A DNA stretch of 64,000 nucleotides, taken from assembly GCA_027563935.2 (NCBI GenBank), contig CM050449.1, positions 78,771,178 to 78,835,177 of the forward strand, read 5' to 3'. A program made the translations under genes and the position numbers. The notes beneath the pieces were generated by a model, which was not told where the DNA came from, made no database searches, and saw only the letters and a program-made list of their open reading frames with translations. The DNA is from Costus lasius (lineage: Eukaryota > Streptophyta > Magnoliopsida > Zingiberales > Costaceae). Position 1 is the first letter of the stretch; every line of letters begins with the position of its first letter. Positions 20,442 to 31,722 of the stretch are shown piece after piece.

Positions 20442-21400
20442 TTGCATAAGGGGCGCTGTGAACAGTGTCAGCGACGCTCCTTTGTCGATTTCTTCTCCGT
20501 CTGAGATCCTTCGGCTTTGAAACTTCTGTGGTGTCCTCTTCTCCTCTAGGCAAAGCTTCAGGGTAAAAATCATGGCTTGAGGTGACCTCCATGCCTCTCG
20601 GCGTGTGGTCGTGGCCTAAGGCACTCTCTGTCGATTGCTCCCTCGATCCCCCTATAAAAATTAGGCCTTTTGGTCCCTTTATCTTCTCCTCATCGAGATG
20701 AGTCCACTACTTTTTTTCGGATCTCAATTTGGATGTCTAGATCTTAAGATATGGTCCGCGCAAGAATCGCGACCGAAAAACTCGCATGTCTAGGTTAAAA
20801 TTACTGCCGTAATTTAAATTACGGCAGTGCCGCACTTTGAACCCTGAGTCAAAAATATAGCCCGTGAAAAATATTATGGCAGTGCCGTAATTTTCATAAA
20901 ATTTTTTGGTCGAAAACGTCTGAAAATTACGTCCCGTAAAATGGTTTACGGTAATGCCGTAATTTCAATAAATATCTCTAGTTTGAAAGTGCTTCAGATT
21001 ACGGCCCGTGTAAATTCTTACGGTAGTACCATAATTTTTGTAAAATCTTCTGTATGAAAAATATCCAAAATACGGCAGTGCTCTAAAATTACGGTAGTAT
21101 TGTGAAAATGTGATACCGTAATCTTGATTACGGCACTACTGTAATTTGGATTATGACTCCATTTTGCTTGAAATTTGTCATGTATCCTCTTATTGATGAT
21201 GACAACTCTTTATGTATTTGATTTTGCTTGAAAACATCTAAAAATACTGCCTTTTTACATGAAAATCATCAAAAACCAAAATAGAAGTAGATTTTGCAAT
21301 ACTTGATAAATTTGGCAGAAAAATAAGCAAAAGAGCTTCAATTTAGCATGAAAAGATATATATGATGATACAAAATATACTATATATTTTGGTGTCATCA
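20442..21400 (-). repeat. 5' LTR of Athila A, 5' portion
   Basis: This is the outer half of the LTR. It ends on plus with GGTGTCATCA (minus-strand start TGATGACACC) and is homologous to 59784-60773. Several copies of the quasi-palindromic unit are present between about 20800 and 21150. No gene is seen. Confidence 0.87.
20800..21150 (-). repeat. Quasi-palindromic tandem array in Athila A LTR
   Basis: Degenerate units of about 72-75 bp with cores such as TTACGGCAGTGCCG (near 20818), ACGGTAATGCCGTAAT (near 20948) and ACGGCACTACTGTAAT (near 21131). It is more decayed than the arrays of Athila B but has the same order and spacing. Confidence 0.78.
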
Positions 21401-21427
21401 ACAACCAAATCCTAAAACAGGCGAACC

Positions 21428-22210
21428 TGATGCACCGGCTGTGCAATTTACTTCTTTGAAAGGAAAGACCATTACAACCGATAGGCGACGAATCGAGGCC
21501 GAGCCAAGGATCACACACCTTGCTCCACACTCTAACCTCTCCGAAGTAAGCTCCTATCACACAAGAAAGCTAAGGAATAAACTAAACTCCAGCTCCCTTT
21601 TATAGAGTACAAGAGGGAATATCACACCACAAGCATGACTAGGGAATATCACACCACAAACATGACTACCTATTCTAACAAACTAAAAGCAGTCAAGATG
21701 CTGCTGATGTAAGCACTAACTAACTACTACCAACTAAAGTAGATGAGAGAATCTGAAGCTGGGAGCATGGGCTGCAACTGGGCCGTATGATGGAATCAAA
21801 AGCTGGGCGCCTGGACTGGGCCTCCTGGGCTGCAACTGGGCCGTCAAACCATCTCGGAGCATACAACAATGAGACAGCAGAATTTGCTGATGGTGGGCTG
21901 ATTCATCACTGTGCTAGCTTGTTCTTGGGCCATGTTGGTCAACTGGTTGCGGTAGCGATTATTGATCGGGTCTTCAGGTGGCCGGGGTGCCAAGCACATG
22001 GGCCGGACTACCTCCGTGTGGGCTGATAATAGACTGATGATGCCCGTGTATCGCTCTGGTGGTTGACTTGAACGCTCAGATCGCCTTATCGTGATTGCGT
22101 CGGGCCCCTTTGAACTTTTTAGGGGAGGTGGAACCTTGTCTGGAGGGAAGTCCACATAATGGCCATGTTTCTTTGGTTCTGGAGTTGCCATGGAGGGTCC
22201 TCCTACATCA
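21428..22210 (-). repeat. LTR of gypsy C (783 bp)
   Basis: On the minus strand the LTR begins TGATGTAGGAGGACCC immediately after a polypurine tract (TAGGGGGGGT, 22211-22220) and I end it at GGTGCATCA, which gives the terminal inverted repeat TGATG/CATCA. A clear TATA box lies inside. The left limit rests only on this inverted repeat. A minus frame at 21844-22191 has a copia-like RRSERSSQPPERYTG motif. I consider it LTR sequence or a relic, not a gene. Confidence 0.55.
21595..21604 (-). promoter_or_regulatory. TATA box of gypsy C LTR
   Basis: On the minus strand CTATAAAAGGG lies within the LTR at a position suitable for starting element transcription about 30 bp downstream. Confidence 0.55.
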
Positions 22211-22223
22211 ACCCCCCCTAGTT

Positions 22224-23136
22224 TTAAGAGTTCTCCTCTGAAGAACTAAGGGGATGCTCATCGGTGGCGAGGGGCTCCTCCAACGGGTCGTGGTAGGGAA
22301 AAAGGTCCGCGATGTTGAAGACGGGGTGGATCCCCATGCTTTCCGGTTGATCGAGGAGATAGGCGTTGGAGCCTACCCACTGTAGTACCGCATAGGGCCC
22401 CATGTAACGTGCCTGTAGCTTAAAGTGCGCCCAATTTGACACTCGCTCGGGGTGGATACGCACCCTCACCAGATCACCTACACTAAAATTGAGTGGCCTA
22501 CGATATTCGTTGGCCTTCAGAGCATTCTGAGTGTTGCCTAAAAAAATCCTATGCCGAACTTCCTCAAGCAAACTCGCGATATGACTAGCAAATGAAAATG
22601 CATGCTCAGAAAGATGGGACTCCATGAGAAGGTCATGCAAGTCAATAGGTTTTCGTGATTGTTGTCCAAGGACCACTTGGAAGGGACTTAGACTAGTAGA
22701 CTGATTGACCGCACTATTATACGCGAATTCAGCAATAGGAGACAGTGTCCCAACTCTTAGGGTGATCACCAACAAGACATCAGAGCAAGTTACCCAAACT
22801 CTAGTTAATGACCTCAGTTTGGTCGTCAGTTTGGGGGTGATAGGTCATAGAAAACTTAAGAGTAGTCCCCAATAGTGCCAACGGTTATCACCAAAAGTGG
22901 CTCACAAAGCAAGTGTCGCGATCGGACATTATAGAGAGTGGGAGGCAATGGAGGTGAATTACCTCCCAAATAAAGAGATGGGCTATGTGGGAAGCATCCG
23001 CTGTCCTAGAACAGAGGATAAAATGAGCCATCTTGGAGAACCGATCCACTACGACGTAGATGGAATCGAAGAAAAACGCGTGCGGTCGGAGAAAACCACA
23101 GAAAAACGATGAGAATCGCAAGACGTACTTGAGCAA
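22224..23136 (-). pseudogene. Gypsy C integrase and C-terminal domain, partial and broken
   Basis: Read from 23136 down, the segment holds part of the integrase core ([13 protein letters not shown], then [13 protein letters not shown] with the second catalytic Asp). A TGATAA double stop follows, then YHPQTDDQTEVI with the third acidic position, then an open stretch at 22224-22775 (AEFAYNSAVNQSTSLSPF ... VGDLVRVRIHPER ... NVFNIADLF-like) ending in SSSEENS. Zinc domain, RT, RNase H and gag are missing. It differs clearly from the gypsy A/B/D family (a different gypsy lineage). The stop is followed by the polypurine tract and LTR. Confidence 0.85.
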
Positions 23137-23267
23137 TACCTAGTGCGAAGAGAGCCACATATCGATTACTAATGGAAAATACTCACCTTTCTTGCGGAGC
23201 TAATTTTTTTATTCCTTGCAAGCACGCGCACGCAGGACCTTCACGATGCTACGAGGGAGGAGAACCG

Positions 23268-24011
23268 TGTTAGTGTTTATGCCCTGGCGACCAATGTGTG
23301 GACATGATCTGGCAATATTTGAATGTACTTTGATAGAATTGATATTATTGATAAAGGCATGGTCGTTATTTATGCAGATTGCTTTACCTGCGTTGATGTA
23401 TTGAATTGCATCAATAATATCCCAGGAGTTTGGTTGGATCCATTCTCATAAGTAATCCCCATTCAAGGTGCCTTAGCATATATGGGACAGCTTTGGTGCA
23501 TGTGAGACTGGTGTATGGGCTGGTTAGGTGTGGGGCACAGTAACGCAGACATACAGGTGCATTGGATGCACTAGAGTGACCCATTGTGAGGTTTGACTTG
23601 TCTAGTCAACAGGTCAATCTCACAGGCAAGAGGTTTGCATTGATCTTTAGACTTGAGGTATTCATGTCTAGATGTGATGATGAATGTGCTTTGATACAGT
23701 CTTACACTTCTCCATAAATGGGTGATCAAAACGACTGTCATTGGGCATATCATAAGTCATATAGAGATATGGATGACCAATAGTAGGATTTGACCCCTTC
23801 CTTAATTGGAAGCATGATATCCACTTTGGGGCGCCCCACCTCATTGGTGCATGACAGGAATGTATGGCCATACTGTTTGAGTCATGACCAATAGATTGGA
23901 TTAATAAATATGAGACTAATCCAATAGCGGGATATCAGTTCAGGCAAAAGGATCTATAATGCATGGGAATCCTCGTTGCTTATTAGGGAGTTGAATGCCA
24001 TATTGACTTTA
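23268..24011 (+). repeat. Copia H LTR, piece 1 of 3
   Basis: Starts TGTTAGTGTTTATGCCCTGG and aligns, with much divergence, to the sense strand of the copia 2 LTR (shared words include ATATGGGACAGCT, GTATGGGCTGGTTAGG and GTAACGCAGACA). It is interrupted after CTTTA by a solo LTR. The 130 bp before it (23137-23267) are unassigned. Confidence 0.65.
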
Positions 24012-25697
24012 TGAAGAGTCCCCTTCAAGGGGGAGCGAAACCCTAATCAGGTGGCGCATAAAACTTTCATAGCGGAATCTAGGGTTTCAAATGATCTTTC
24101 GCAAGAACATATGATCAACTTAAATAATGTTTGGATTCATACCATAGCCATTTGCGTTGGATGGCGATTTGGAAGAAGAGAGAGCAACGTTGATCTCCTC
24201 CAAAGAGTTCACACACAAGATGAAGATCGCCTACTCCCTTGGCGTTCCTTGTGCTAGTAAGTCTCCAAGGTTTTTCTTGTCGAATGGAAGGGAATGATGG
24301 ATGAAGACTCTATTGGCCGAACTCTCTCCTACGTTAACCACCTTTTGCAAGAGTGTCTCGTCGAGAGGAAGAGGCAAGAGGAAGTCACGAAACCGAAGTG
24401 GAGACGTTTTCCTCAAACGTGGAGACGTTTTTCTATAATGGGAAAAACCGACTTCCAAACATGGAAAGCCCTTAACTCCATGCGTTCATGCGATCCATGT
24501 GTTCACTCCAAGTGAACCGATCGCTCCTCTTTGAACCAAGCCATGGTTCAATTGCATTTGGTTTAAAAACCAAATCAAAATCAACCCAAGCCATTAGTCC
24601 AGATCAAATTAAACCCTAAGGTTCTAGATCTGACCGTTCATCACTTGATGCACTTGATCTCACCAATCTAGCATCAACACTCTCGATCAAAGCTTACCGA
24701 TCTCAAGCCCTAATCAATCAAACATGATCAGACCAGATCTCACTTACAATCAGAGTTTAAATCCCTTTAAACTGAACCAAAACAATTCAGTCCACACGAT
24801 CTAACATGAGTGAGCCATATCATCAAATTGTGCGACCCTGAGGGTTTCCTTTAAATGTCGGTAACGATAACTTACGTTATCACGATCAGTGAGGGGTATC
24901 TAGCAACACATCACTGTCTCCCGATATAAAGGAAAGAGTCTTCCAAGACTACACCCAAACCACAGCACAAGTGTGAATCCATTTCACAAGGCATACATGT
25001 TTCCTTTGCCACTGGATGTTCTTATTGGACAAGCGTGTCAAGCCTGTAGCTCCAATATGATGAGCATGATTAGATCAGATGAACATAGTCACCTGGGTAT
25101 GGCCATACACTTTCTCAATCATCTCATCCAGGGGGGCCCCTTTAGAACATCACACTCCAATTAAGGAGACGGCAATCCTATATCTATCACTAGTGTCCTA
25201 ACCTGACTCATGATCATTATCCAAGATAGTCTATAACCATTATGTTTCAAATGATATTGAACTACCTCAAAATAATGACAATCATCATTTAGAAACACAA
25301 GTGATCTCAAGTTAGAGGACATGTGCCACTTGTAGCAAACAAGGATTATTCATATTGTGACAAGCAACTGAATATCCCAATAGGGTCTGTCCAGTACATC
25401 CAATGTACCCATGAGTCTACATCTCACTCCATGCTCGAAGCATCCTATAAGATTAGAACACATATTAGTCTCAATCATATCAAGGCTGTCTCATGTTCAC
25501 CAAGATATCTCGACTAAGGACATGTAGCATGTCAGCCAAGCTGAACAGCATTGAGACATTATTCAGAATAACACTTATTGCAGCAGACAATGTAACAAAC
25601 TGAATAACAACCATTGTCTTTATAAACTTAGAGTTTATACATGATACTGTAAGAATCCCAAGGCCTCAAACATTAGCCTTAAGGGCATACCCCAACA
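24012..25697 (-). repeat. Solo LTR of the copia 1 family, with TSD
   Basis: On the minus strand it runs from TGTTGGGGTATGCCC at 25697 to GGGGACTCTTCA at 24012 and is homologous over its full length to the copia 1 LTRs, with more divergence than they have from each other. CTTTA at 24007-24011 and at 25698-25702 is a perfect 5-bp TSD. No internal sequence remains, so this is a solo LTR left by LTR-LTR recombination. It contains no gene. Confidence 0.93.
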
Positions 25698-25952
25698 CTT
25701 TAGTCCTATGACATGTGTAGTAGTGATGTGTTGCTAGATACCTCTCACTACTTATGATGTTTCATCATCATTGCCATTGTCATATGGATCCTACGGGGTC
25801 ACACACAATAGACTATTGACGTTGTATTTTGATCTAGATATCTTGGAATATATTTGAGTTCATTTTGATCCTAAGTCCAAGACAGATTCATGGTTGAATC
25901 TAAGTCCAATTGGGATTCATGGGTTTATGTATATCCTGGCCAAGTATGTACC
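25698..25952 (+). repeat. Copia H LTR, piece 2 of 3
   Basis: Continues piece 1 (shared with the copia 2 LTR: GCTAGATACCTCTCACT, ACGGGGTCACACAC) and ends at GTACC, the left target site of Athila B. Confidence 0.62.
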
Positions 25953-26397
25953 TATTGTATCCCAACAAGTTGGTAAACAAAATTTATTTCTGAAGTTGCA
26001 ACCAAAACCTAAGTGTTGGCACACAGGGACTTGTCACCCCCTGATACGGCTCCAAAAACTTGTTGAGTCACCACATTTGTTGTTATCTCCGCAAGTGCAT
26101 GGATACTTGAAGTAATAAAGAAGATATCGATCCCACAGAGACCTATGTTGTCAAGTACCAAATAATTGATTTCTTCTTATCTAGGCAATCAAATAAAAGT
26201 TAAGCAAAGATTGAAAACACACGGAAAGATACTATCAGAGAGAAACTGGGACTAGGGTTTCATTCACTTTAATTTTCATGACTAGATATATAAAGGTATT
26301 ATTCATCAAACAAATTCTATTTTGATAAAGGCTTAATTTACATGGCAAAGAGATTATTGCACTTTCATGCAAATTACCATGCAGAGACCAATCCTCG
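25953..26397 (-). repeat. 3' LTR remnant of Athila B
   Basis: Homologous to 58700-59147 (TATCCCAACAAGTTGGTAAACA ends trimmed, GATACGGCTC, CAAGTGCAYGGATACT). It is cut off at 26397 in the middle of the CACTTTCGTGC array, where the copia 2 LTR begins without its first 7 bases. Confidence 0.85.
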
Positions 26398-27705
26398 AAA
26401 CCCCGGGGATATTTTACAATTTTTAGAGATAGAGATTAAAAAATACATTGCACAGCGGAAGCAATATCCCCGAAATAGACCGGTCCCAAAAACCCAGTGA
26501 AGATCGCAAGCAAGAGAGTCGACACGATGAGTTAGGAAATACCTTAGAGCAAGATGAGGTCGATGTCGTGATAGGCGCCCAAGCGTGCGCCCTCTGCAGT
26601 CTCACACACACGGATCCCTCGAGTCCTCTTCTTCCACGCCCGGTGCTAGCCTCGGGAAGAAGATCCAAGCCTTAGTGCACTTTCTTCAACCCTTGCGCCA
26701 CTTCCAAGGTAGAAGCGCCAATGAAGAAGAAAGATGGAGATGTTGCTGCCATGTCTTCAACTCCTCATCCTTACTTGCGCCAACTCCTAGAGAAGATGCG
26801 CCAAGATAAGAGGCAAGAGGGTGAAGACATCAAGTCCTATCCCTCCTTGCTCCAAGAGAAGAAGGATAGAAGAGACTTGCGGTTAGGATGAAGATGGAAG
26901 AGAAGACTTTCGCCAAAGCCTCCCTCTTTGCCCTTCTAATTCTTGCTCATGCCAAAATCAATCCTTTGCTCTCGCATATACCCATGTATATATAGAGAGG
27001 CAAGAGGGGGCAGCAATAATAGGGTGTGGGCGCAATTCTCAAAGGAGGAGGCGGCTAGGGTAAAGGGGAGGGAGTAATTAGGGTTTGAGGTAAGGAAAGT
27101 CTCCAAGACTTTACCATAAACCTCTCCTAATTATCCATATGCGCATGAGACCTTCCAAAGAAGTCTACCAAGCCATATTAGCCCCAAGACATGCCATAGA
27201 AGCAAGCATACCATCCAAGGTAGAGGGGCAAGGCGCCTAAAGCTTCCTAATGAAGCAAATTGCACCACTTCTCCCCATTATGCCCATAGGCGCCTAAGGG
27301 AGAAGTTTTGTCCCCATTATACCCTTTTAGCCTTTCCTCACTTCATGAGAACTTGTTATTGGGCCTCATTGGATAATGAGTTAGCCCAAACTTCATTACA
27401 CGGGTTGATTAAGTACTTGGATCCAATCCAATGCAACCCTAATCCAAATGTGACCAACCATGGTCAAATACGGGTCAACCTGCCAAAAATGAAGTTTGGC
27501 TCCAATAACATTCTTCCATCTCATCAGGCCCATTGGCGCTGATGAAATCTCCCAATTAGATCTTAGTTATCCAATAACTCGATCATAAGGCTTCCCGATC
27601 AATACGAGAACTCGATTATCAAGGTGTGCGACCCTGTAGGTCTCTCTGACGTTGGCAGTGATGACCAAATGTCACCACAAGCAGTGAGTGGCACCTAGCA
27701 GTGCA
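26398..27705 (-). repeat. 3' LTR of copia 2, distal part
   Basis: Matches 52496-53778 of the 5' LTR, including a TATA-like TATATATAG at 26987-26996. It is interrupted by gypsy A after GTGCA. The short plus-strand frames here are duplicated in the 5' LTR and have no domain. Confidence 0.92.
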
Positions 27706-28240
27706 TGTAACATCCTACATACTTAACCCCAAACTAGTAACACCATCACAAAAGTAATAGGATGTTTCATATAAGATCGATCAAATGCTAGGTAAAACCG
27801 AGTTCAAGAAAAACATGATCTGAAAATTTTCATAATTCTTTACATATAAATATCCTCAAAACACAAATCTCATAAATCACATAAAGGTACCTGCCACCAC
27901 GCAATACGTGCACTAAACATATGCACGTTACAGTTGTATCAAAACCGATTGTAAAAATACACATCAACTTCAATTTCAAAACAAATCCACAAAATCGATT
28001 TTATAAACTAATACCCAAAACACCGAAACCAGGCCGAAGCCCGCGGTGACACAAAAATCCAACTCAATTGATTGCCACCATCTGGCAACACAAATTCACA
28101 TAGTTCACACTGTTCACATCACATGGTTCACATAGTTCATATAAATCATAAGGTTTAGCCACAACCGGCATCATAAGCATAAACACATTAAGCATAATTC
28201 ACAGCATCCATATAATGCTAACTGCGCCCCTGCTCTACAC

Positions 28241-30049
28241 CTGAAAATAGTGAGGGGTGAGCTACACAGCCCAGTGAGTGGATAGTCTAATTGACTATCC
28301 ATAATATACTCTCAAAAACATATGCATATTATTTTAAAAATCTTTAACAGGATATCATGTCAACACATAATAACAAATTCAATGCAAAAGTCATATAAGC
28401 AGTCAAATATACACACCAACATATAATAACCTCAAGTTCTGGAATTATACTCTAAACCAACCGAACACACATATTCTAAACCAACTAAACATACCAACAC
28501 ATTTTTAACCTAGTTGTCCAGCATATTCACAAAGTGACCAATATGGTCTAACCCGGCTTGGCCAAAGCACTGGGAGCTGCAAATCACATGCAACACAAAC
28601 ATGGACAGTGAATAGAATCAAGAGGTGGCCCCCGCCTGGTCAAGACGTGGCACGTTGGTCTATCACGCCATAACATAAAACGAGAATGAAGACATCAAGA
28701 GGTGGCCCCTGTCTGATCAGGACATGGCACTTTGGGTCTTATATCATTCCCAACACATAAAACGAGAATGATGACATCAAGAGGTGGCCCCTGTCTAATC
28801 AAGACATGGCACTTTGGGTCTTATATCATTCCCAACACATAAAAGAGTAATGACATCAAGAGGTGGCCCCTGTCTGACCAAGACATGGCACTTTGGGTCA
28901 AAACCCGTTCTCCCAAAAGGTTACTACTGGACAACAGACATATCTTATTTCATATTTCACAAAGGTGGACATATTTCACAAAGGTGGACTCCTAAGTGTA
29001 AACTAGACTCTAGGATAGTCATCACACAAATTATATCGGGCAGGCTGAACATCAACCCCCATCACAATAATCATAATAGGCAGGCTGATCATCAACCCCC
29101 TCACATATCACAATACAGGGTTGAAATTCAAACCCTTAACATATCACATAAGGACTATCCCCTTGAGTTCATAGTTACACCTAGCCTTAGTCCTAACCAT
29201 CACATAACCACCTAATTTTCCAAATTCACATAATCCATAATTTTCCAAATTCACAAAACCCATCACATAACATAGAAAATCACATAACATAGTGTAGTCC
29301 TTAAATTTCAGGCTGGTCAGTTCAGTGTAGTTTTGCTAAATTATCACCCAATGTTCTCAAACATGAATACATGGTCTTAATTAAATAAACATGAGTTTTA
29401 TAACATAACATTGCATTCATAAAATTAAATCATCACCCAGTGTCCTCAAGCATTCATAAAATTACATAAAACTAAACCATATGTCCATATAATTTTACAC
29501 ATTATTCCATGTAACTACAAACATCAAAATTCAGTTTTCACAAACAATTAACATAAATTTCATACTAATAAAGCACTGATTTAATATTACCAAAATCATA
29601 CCAAAATCACTGATTTAATATTACCAAAATCACATACAATAAGTACCCTAAATTCGGTTTTCATGGAAACATGCCTCACATTCGGTTTTCATGAAAAATC
29701 CCCTAAACTATGTTTTCATGGAGAATTATCAAGATTCAATTCACATGTAAACATGTTAACCACAATATCAAAATTAAAATCAAGTTTCGGTTTTTCAGAA
29801 ATAAATAGCACAAATTCGCTTCTTAGCATGATAAAACTTTCCAACTTAAATTAAACCCCTAGTTAACAAAAATCTCATGAAGACATATCCTTAAATTCGA
29901 TTTTCCATAACAAACATACCATTGTAACTTTCGGTTTATAACAAAAATAAGACTTGAATTTTCGGTTTTTACATTACAAATTTCTAATCCATCTAAAGCA
30001 TCAAATAACACAACCCAATTGATAGGAATCAAAAAGACACACCACTCAC
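28241..30049 (-). other. Candidate intron inside gypsy A 3' LTR
   Basis: Minus strand: donor AAG|GTGAGTGG with intron start at 30049, acceptor CTATTTTCAG|GTG with intron end at 28241. The equivalent positions in the 5' LTR are 37232 and 35424. Confidence 0.45.
28619..28900 (-). repeat. 75-82-bp tandem repeat, four copies, gypsy A 3' LTR
   Basis: Units start TCAAGAGGTGGCCCC at 28619, 28694, 28776 and 28855. The same array occurs at 35802-36083 in the 5' LTR. Confidence 0.88.
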
Positions 30050-30900
30050 CTTGAAACTTAGGTTAAAATCCCATCAACAAAATCGTTCAAAGCCTTTGAA
30101 ATTCTTCTAGGAAGACGCCAAAGAAACTCCACCACCCACTCAAGAATTTCGGCCAAGGGAAGAAGATGAAGGAAGAACACCAAAAAATCGTCTCCAAGCT
30201 TTCCAAGAGTCGCCAATTTCTTCCAAGCCGCCACCTTAATTTTCTCAAGACTCCAAAATCGCCAATAATCTCACCCTAGTCGAATTTACCACTTAAACTT
30301 TGGGTTTCTAAATTTTAAACCCTTCAACCCATTAATTCCAATAGGTTTAACCCACTTAACTAAAAATTTCGAATTTTCAAACCCAATTAGCTAATTCGAA
30401 TTTTTATTCCAATATCCCATAGTTAACCAATTAATTTAATTAACTTATCCAATAACCAATTACTTAACCGAAAATCCAATAAGGATTTAAGTTAACATCC
30501 AATAAGGATTAAATTAATTAACCAATAAGGTCTAATTAATTAACCAATAAGTTCTAATTAATTAACTCACAATTTACAACCATAAATCCTAATTAATTTA
30601 ACATGAACAACCAATAATAATTTATCATAAAATATCAGCCAACTAACAAATAAATACTCTCTAATTAATTTACAATAAATTAACAACCAAATAACCTCAA
30701 ATCAATTAATTACAAATTAACAATCAATAAGCCAACTAATTAGCACCCGACAATTTTATTTAAATCATAATACAATATCACAGCTAATGATTTTATTTAA
30801 ATCCAAATAATTTATCATAATTTATCATAGAAAATAATGCTTACCAGAACTTAAGATCCTTGGATCTTACATTCCTCCCTCCTTATAAAGCTTTAGTCCT

Positions 30901-31722
30901 CTAAAGCTCAGCATCCATATCATCAAAAAGGTAAGCATAATTTTTCCTCATATCAGCTTCAGTCTCCCAAGTCGCTTCTTCAACTGATTGATTTCCCCAG
31001 ATAACCTTTACCAAAGGTATAGTCTTGTTCCTCAGAACTTTATCCTTTCTATCCACAATCCGGAGAGGTCTTTCCTCAAAAGTCAAGTCACTCTGAATCT
31101 GAAGAGGTTCCAACTCCAACACATGAGATGGATCAGGATGATATTTCCTCAAAGCAGAGACATGGAATACATTATGCACATGATCCATAGCAGGAGGTAA
31201 AGCTAAACGGTAAGCTACTGGACCAACTCTCTCAATAATATCAAAAGGGCCTACAAACCTAGGGCTCAACTTTCCCTTTTTGCCAAATCTCATAACACCC
31301 TTAGTAGGCGACACCTTCAAGAACACATGGTCTCCTACCATAAACTCCAAAGGACGACGACGGTCATCAGCATAACTCTTCTGTCTGTCCCGAGCAATCT
31401 TCAGCTTATCCTGGATTTCTCTGACCTTATCAGTAGTCTCCTGTACTGCATCAGATCTCAAAATTATCCTGTCCCCAGTTTCCTCCCAACACAAGGGAGT
31501 CCTACACCTTCTTCCATACAAAGCCTCATAAGGAGCCATCTGAATACTGGAGTGGAAACTATTATTATAAGTGAACTCTATCAAAGATAGATCCCGGTTC
31601 CACTCAGAACTCCAATCAACCACATAAGCTCTCAACAAATCCTCTAGAGTCTGTATAGTACGCTCCGTCTGGCCATCAGACTGAGGATGGTATGCTGTAC
31701 TAAAACTCAACTTAGTACCCAA
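30901..31722 (-). pseudogene. Gypsy A polyprotein 3' part: integrase C-terminal half and chromodomain
   Basis: This is a frame of 273 codons starting inside integrase ([20 protein letters not shown], with the third catalytic acidic residue, Glu) and running through the integrase C-terminal domain ([17 protein letters not shown]) to the chromodomain ([19 protein letters not shown]) and the stop at 30901. It is the downstream half of the gypsy A pol, displaced by one base relative to the upstream frame by the 760-bp deletion. The ATG used by the frame is an internal Met, not a true start. Confidence 0.9.

Larger units (their letters stand above)
8288..21400 (-). mobile_element. Athila A, non-autonomous Athila-like element, split by copia 1
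   Basis: On the minus strand the element runs from TGATGACACC at 21400 to a terminal GGGATACAATA at 8288, flanked on both sides by ACAAC (8283-8287 and 21401-21405), which I take as the TSD. Its 5' LTR is complete but interrupted by copia 1. The PBS (TGTGCTATTGCCGGGGATC, 10231-10250) is of the Athila type, resembling the TGGCGCCGTTGCCGGGGA form. The internal region is only about 1.8 kb and has room for a small CCHC protein and an acidic frame, with no RT, RNase H or integrase. The 3' LTR is cut to about 150 bp. It would have needed another element's enzymes to move. Confidence 0.82.
27706..30871 (-). repeat. 3' LTR of gypsy A
   Basis: Minus-strand start TGTAAGATCCAAGGATC at 30871 and end GGATGTTACA at 27706. 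It has four tandem copies of a 75-82 bp unit (28619-28900), and the donor/acceptor pair of the candidate leader intron (28241-30049). Plus frames such as 28814-29215 repeat identically in the 5' LTR and reflect the repeats. Confidence 0.96.

Noticed and set aside
21844..22191. 115-codon minus-strand frame with a copia-like RRSERSSQPPERYTG segment as a separate gene
   Set aside because: It begins inside the gypsy C LTR just after the polypurine tract and has no start context or continuing domain. At most it is a relic.
28814..29215. 133-codon plus-strand frame, identical at 35997-36398
   Set aside because: It is antisense within both gypsy A LTRs, spans the tandem repeat, and exists twice only because the LTR does.
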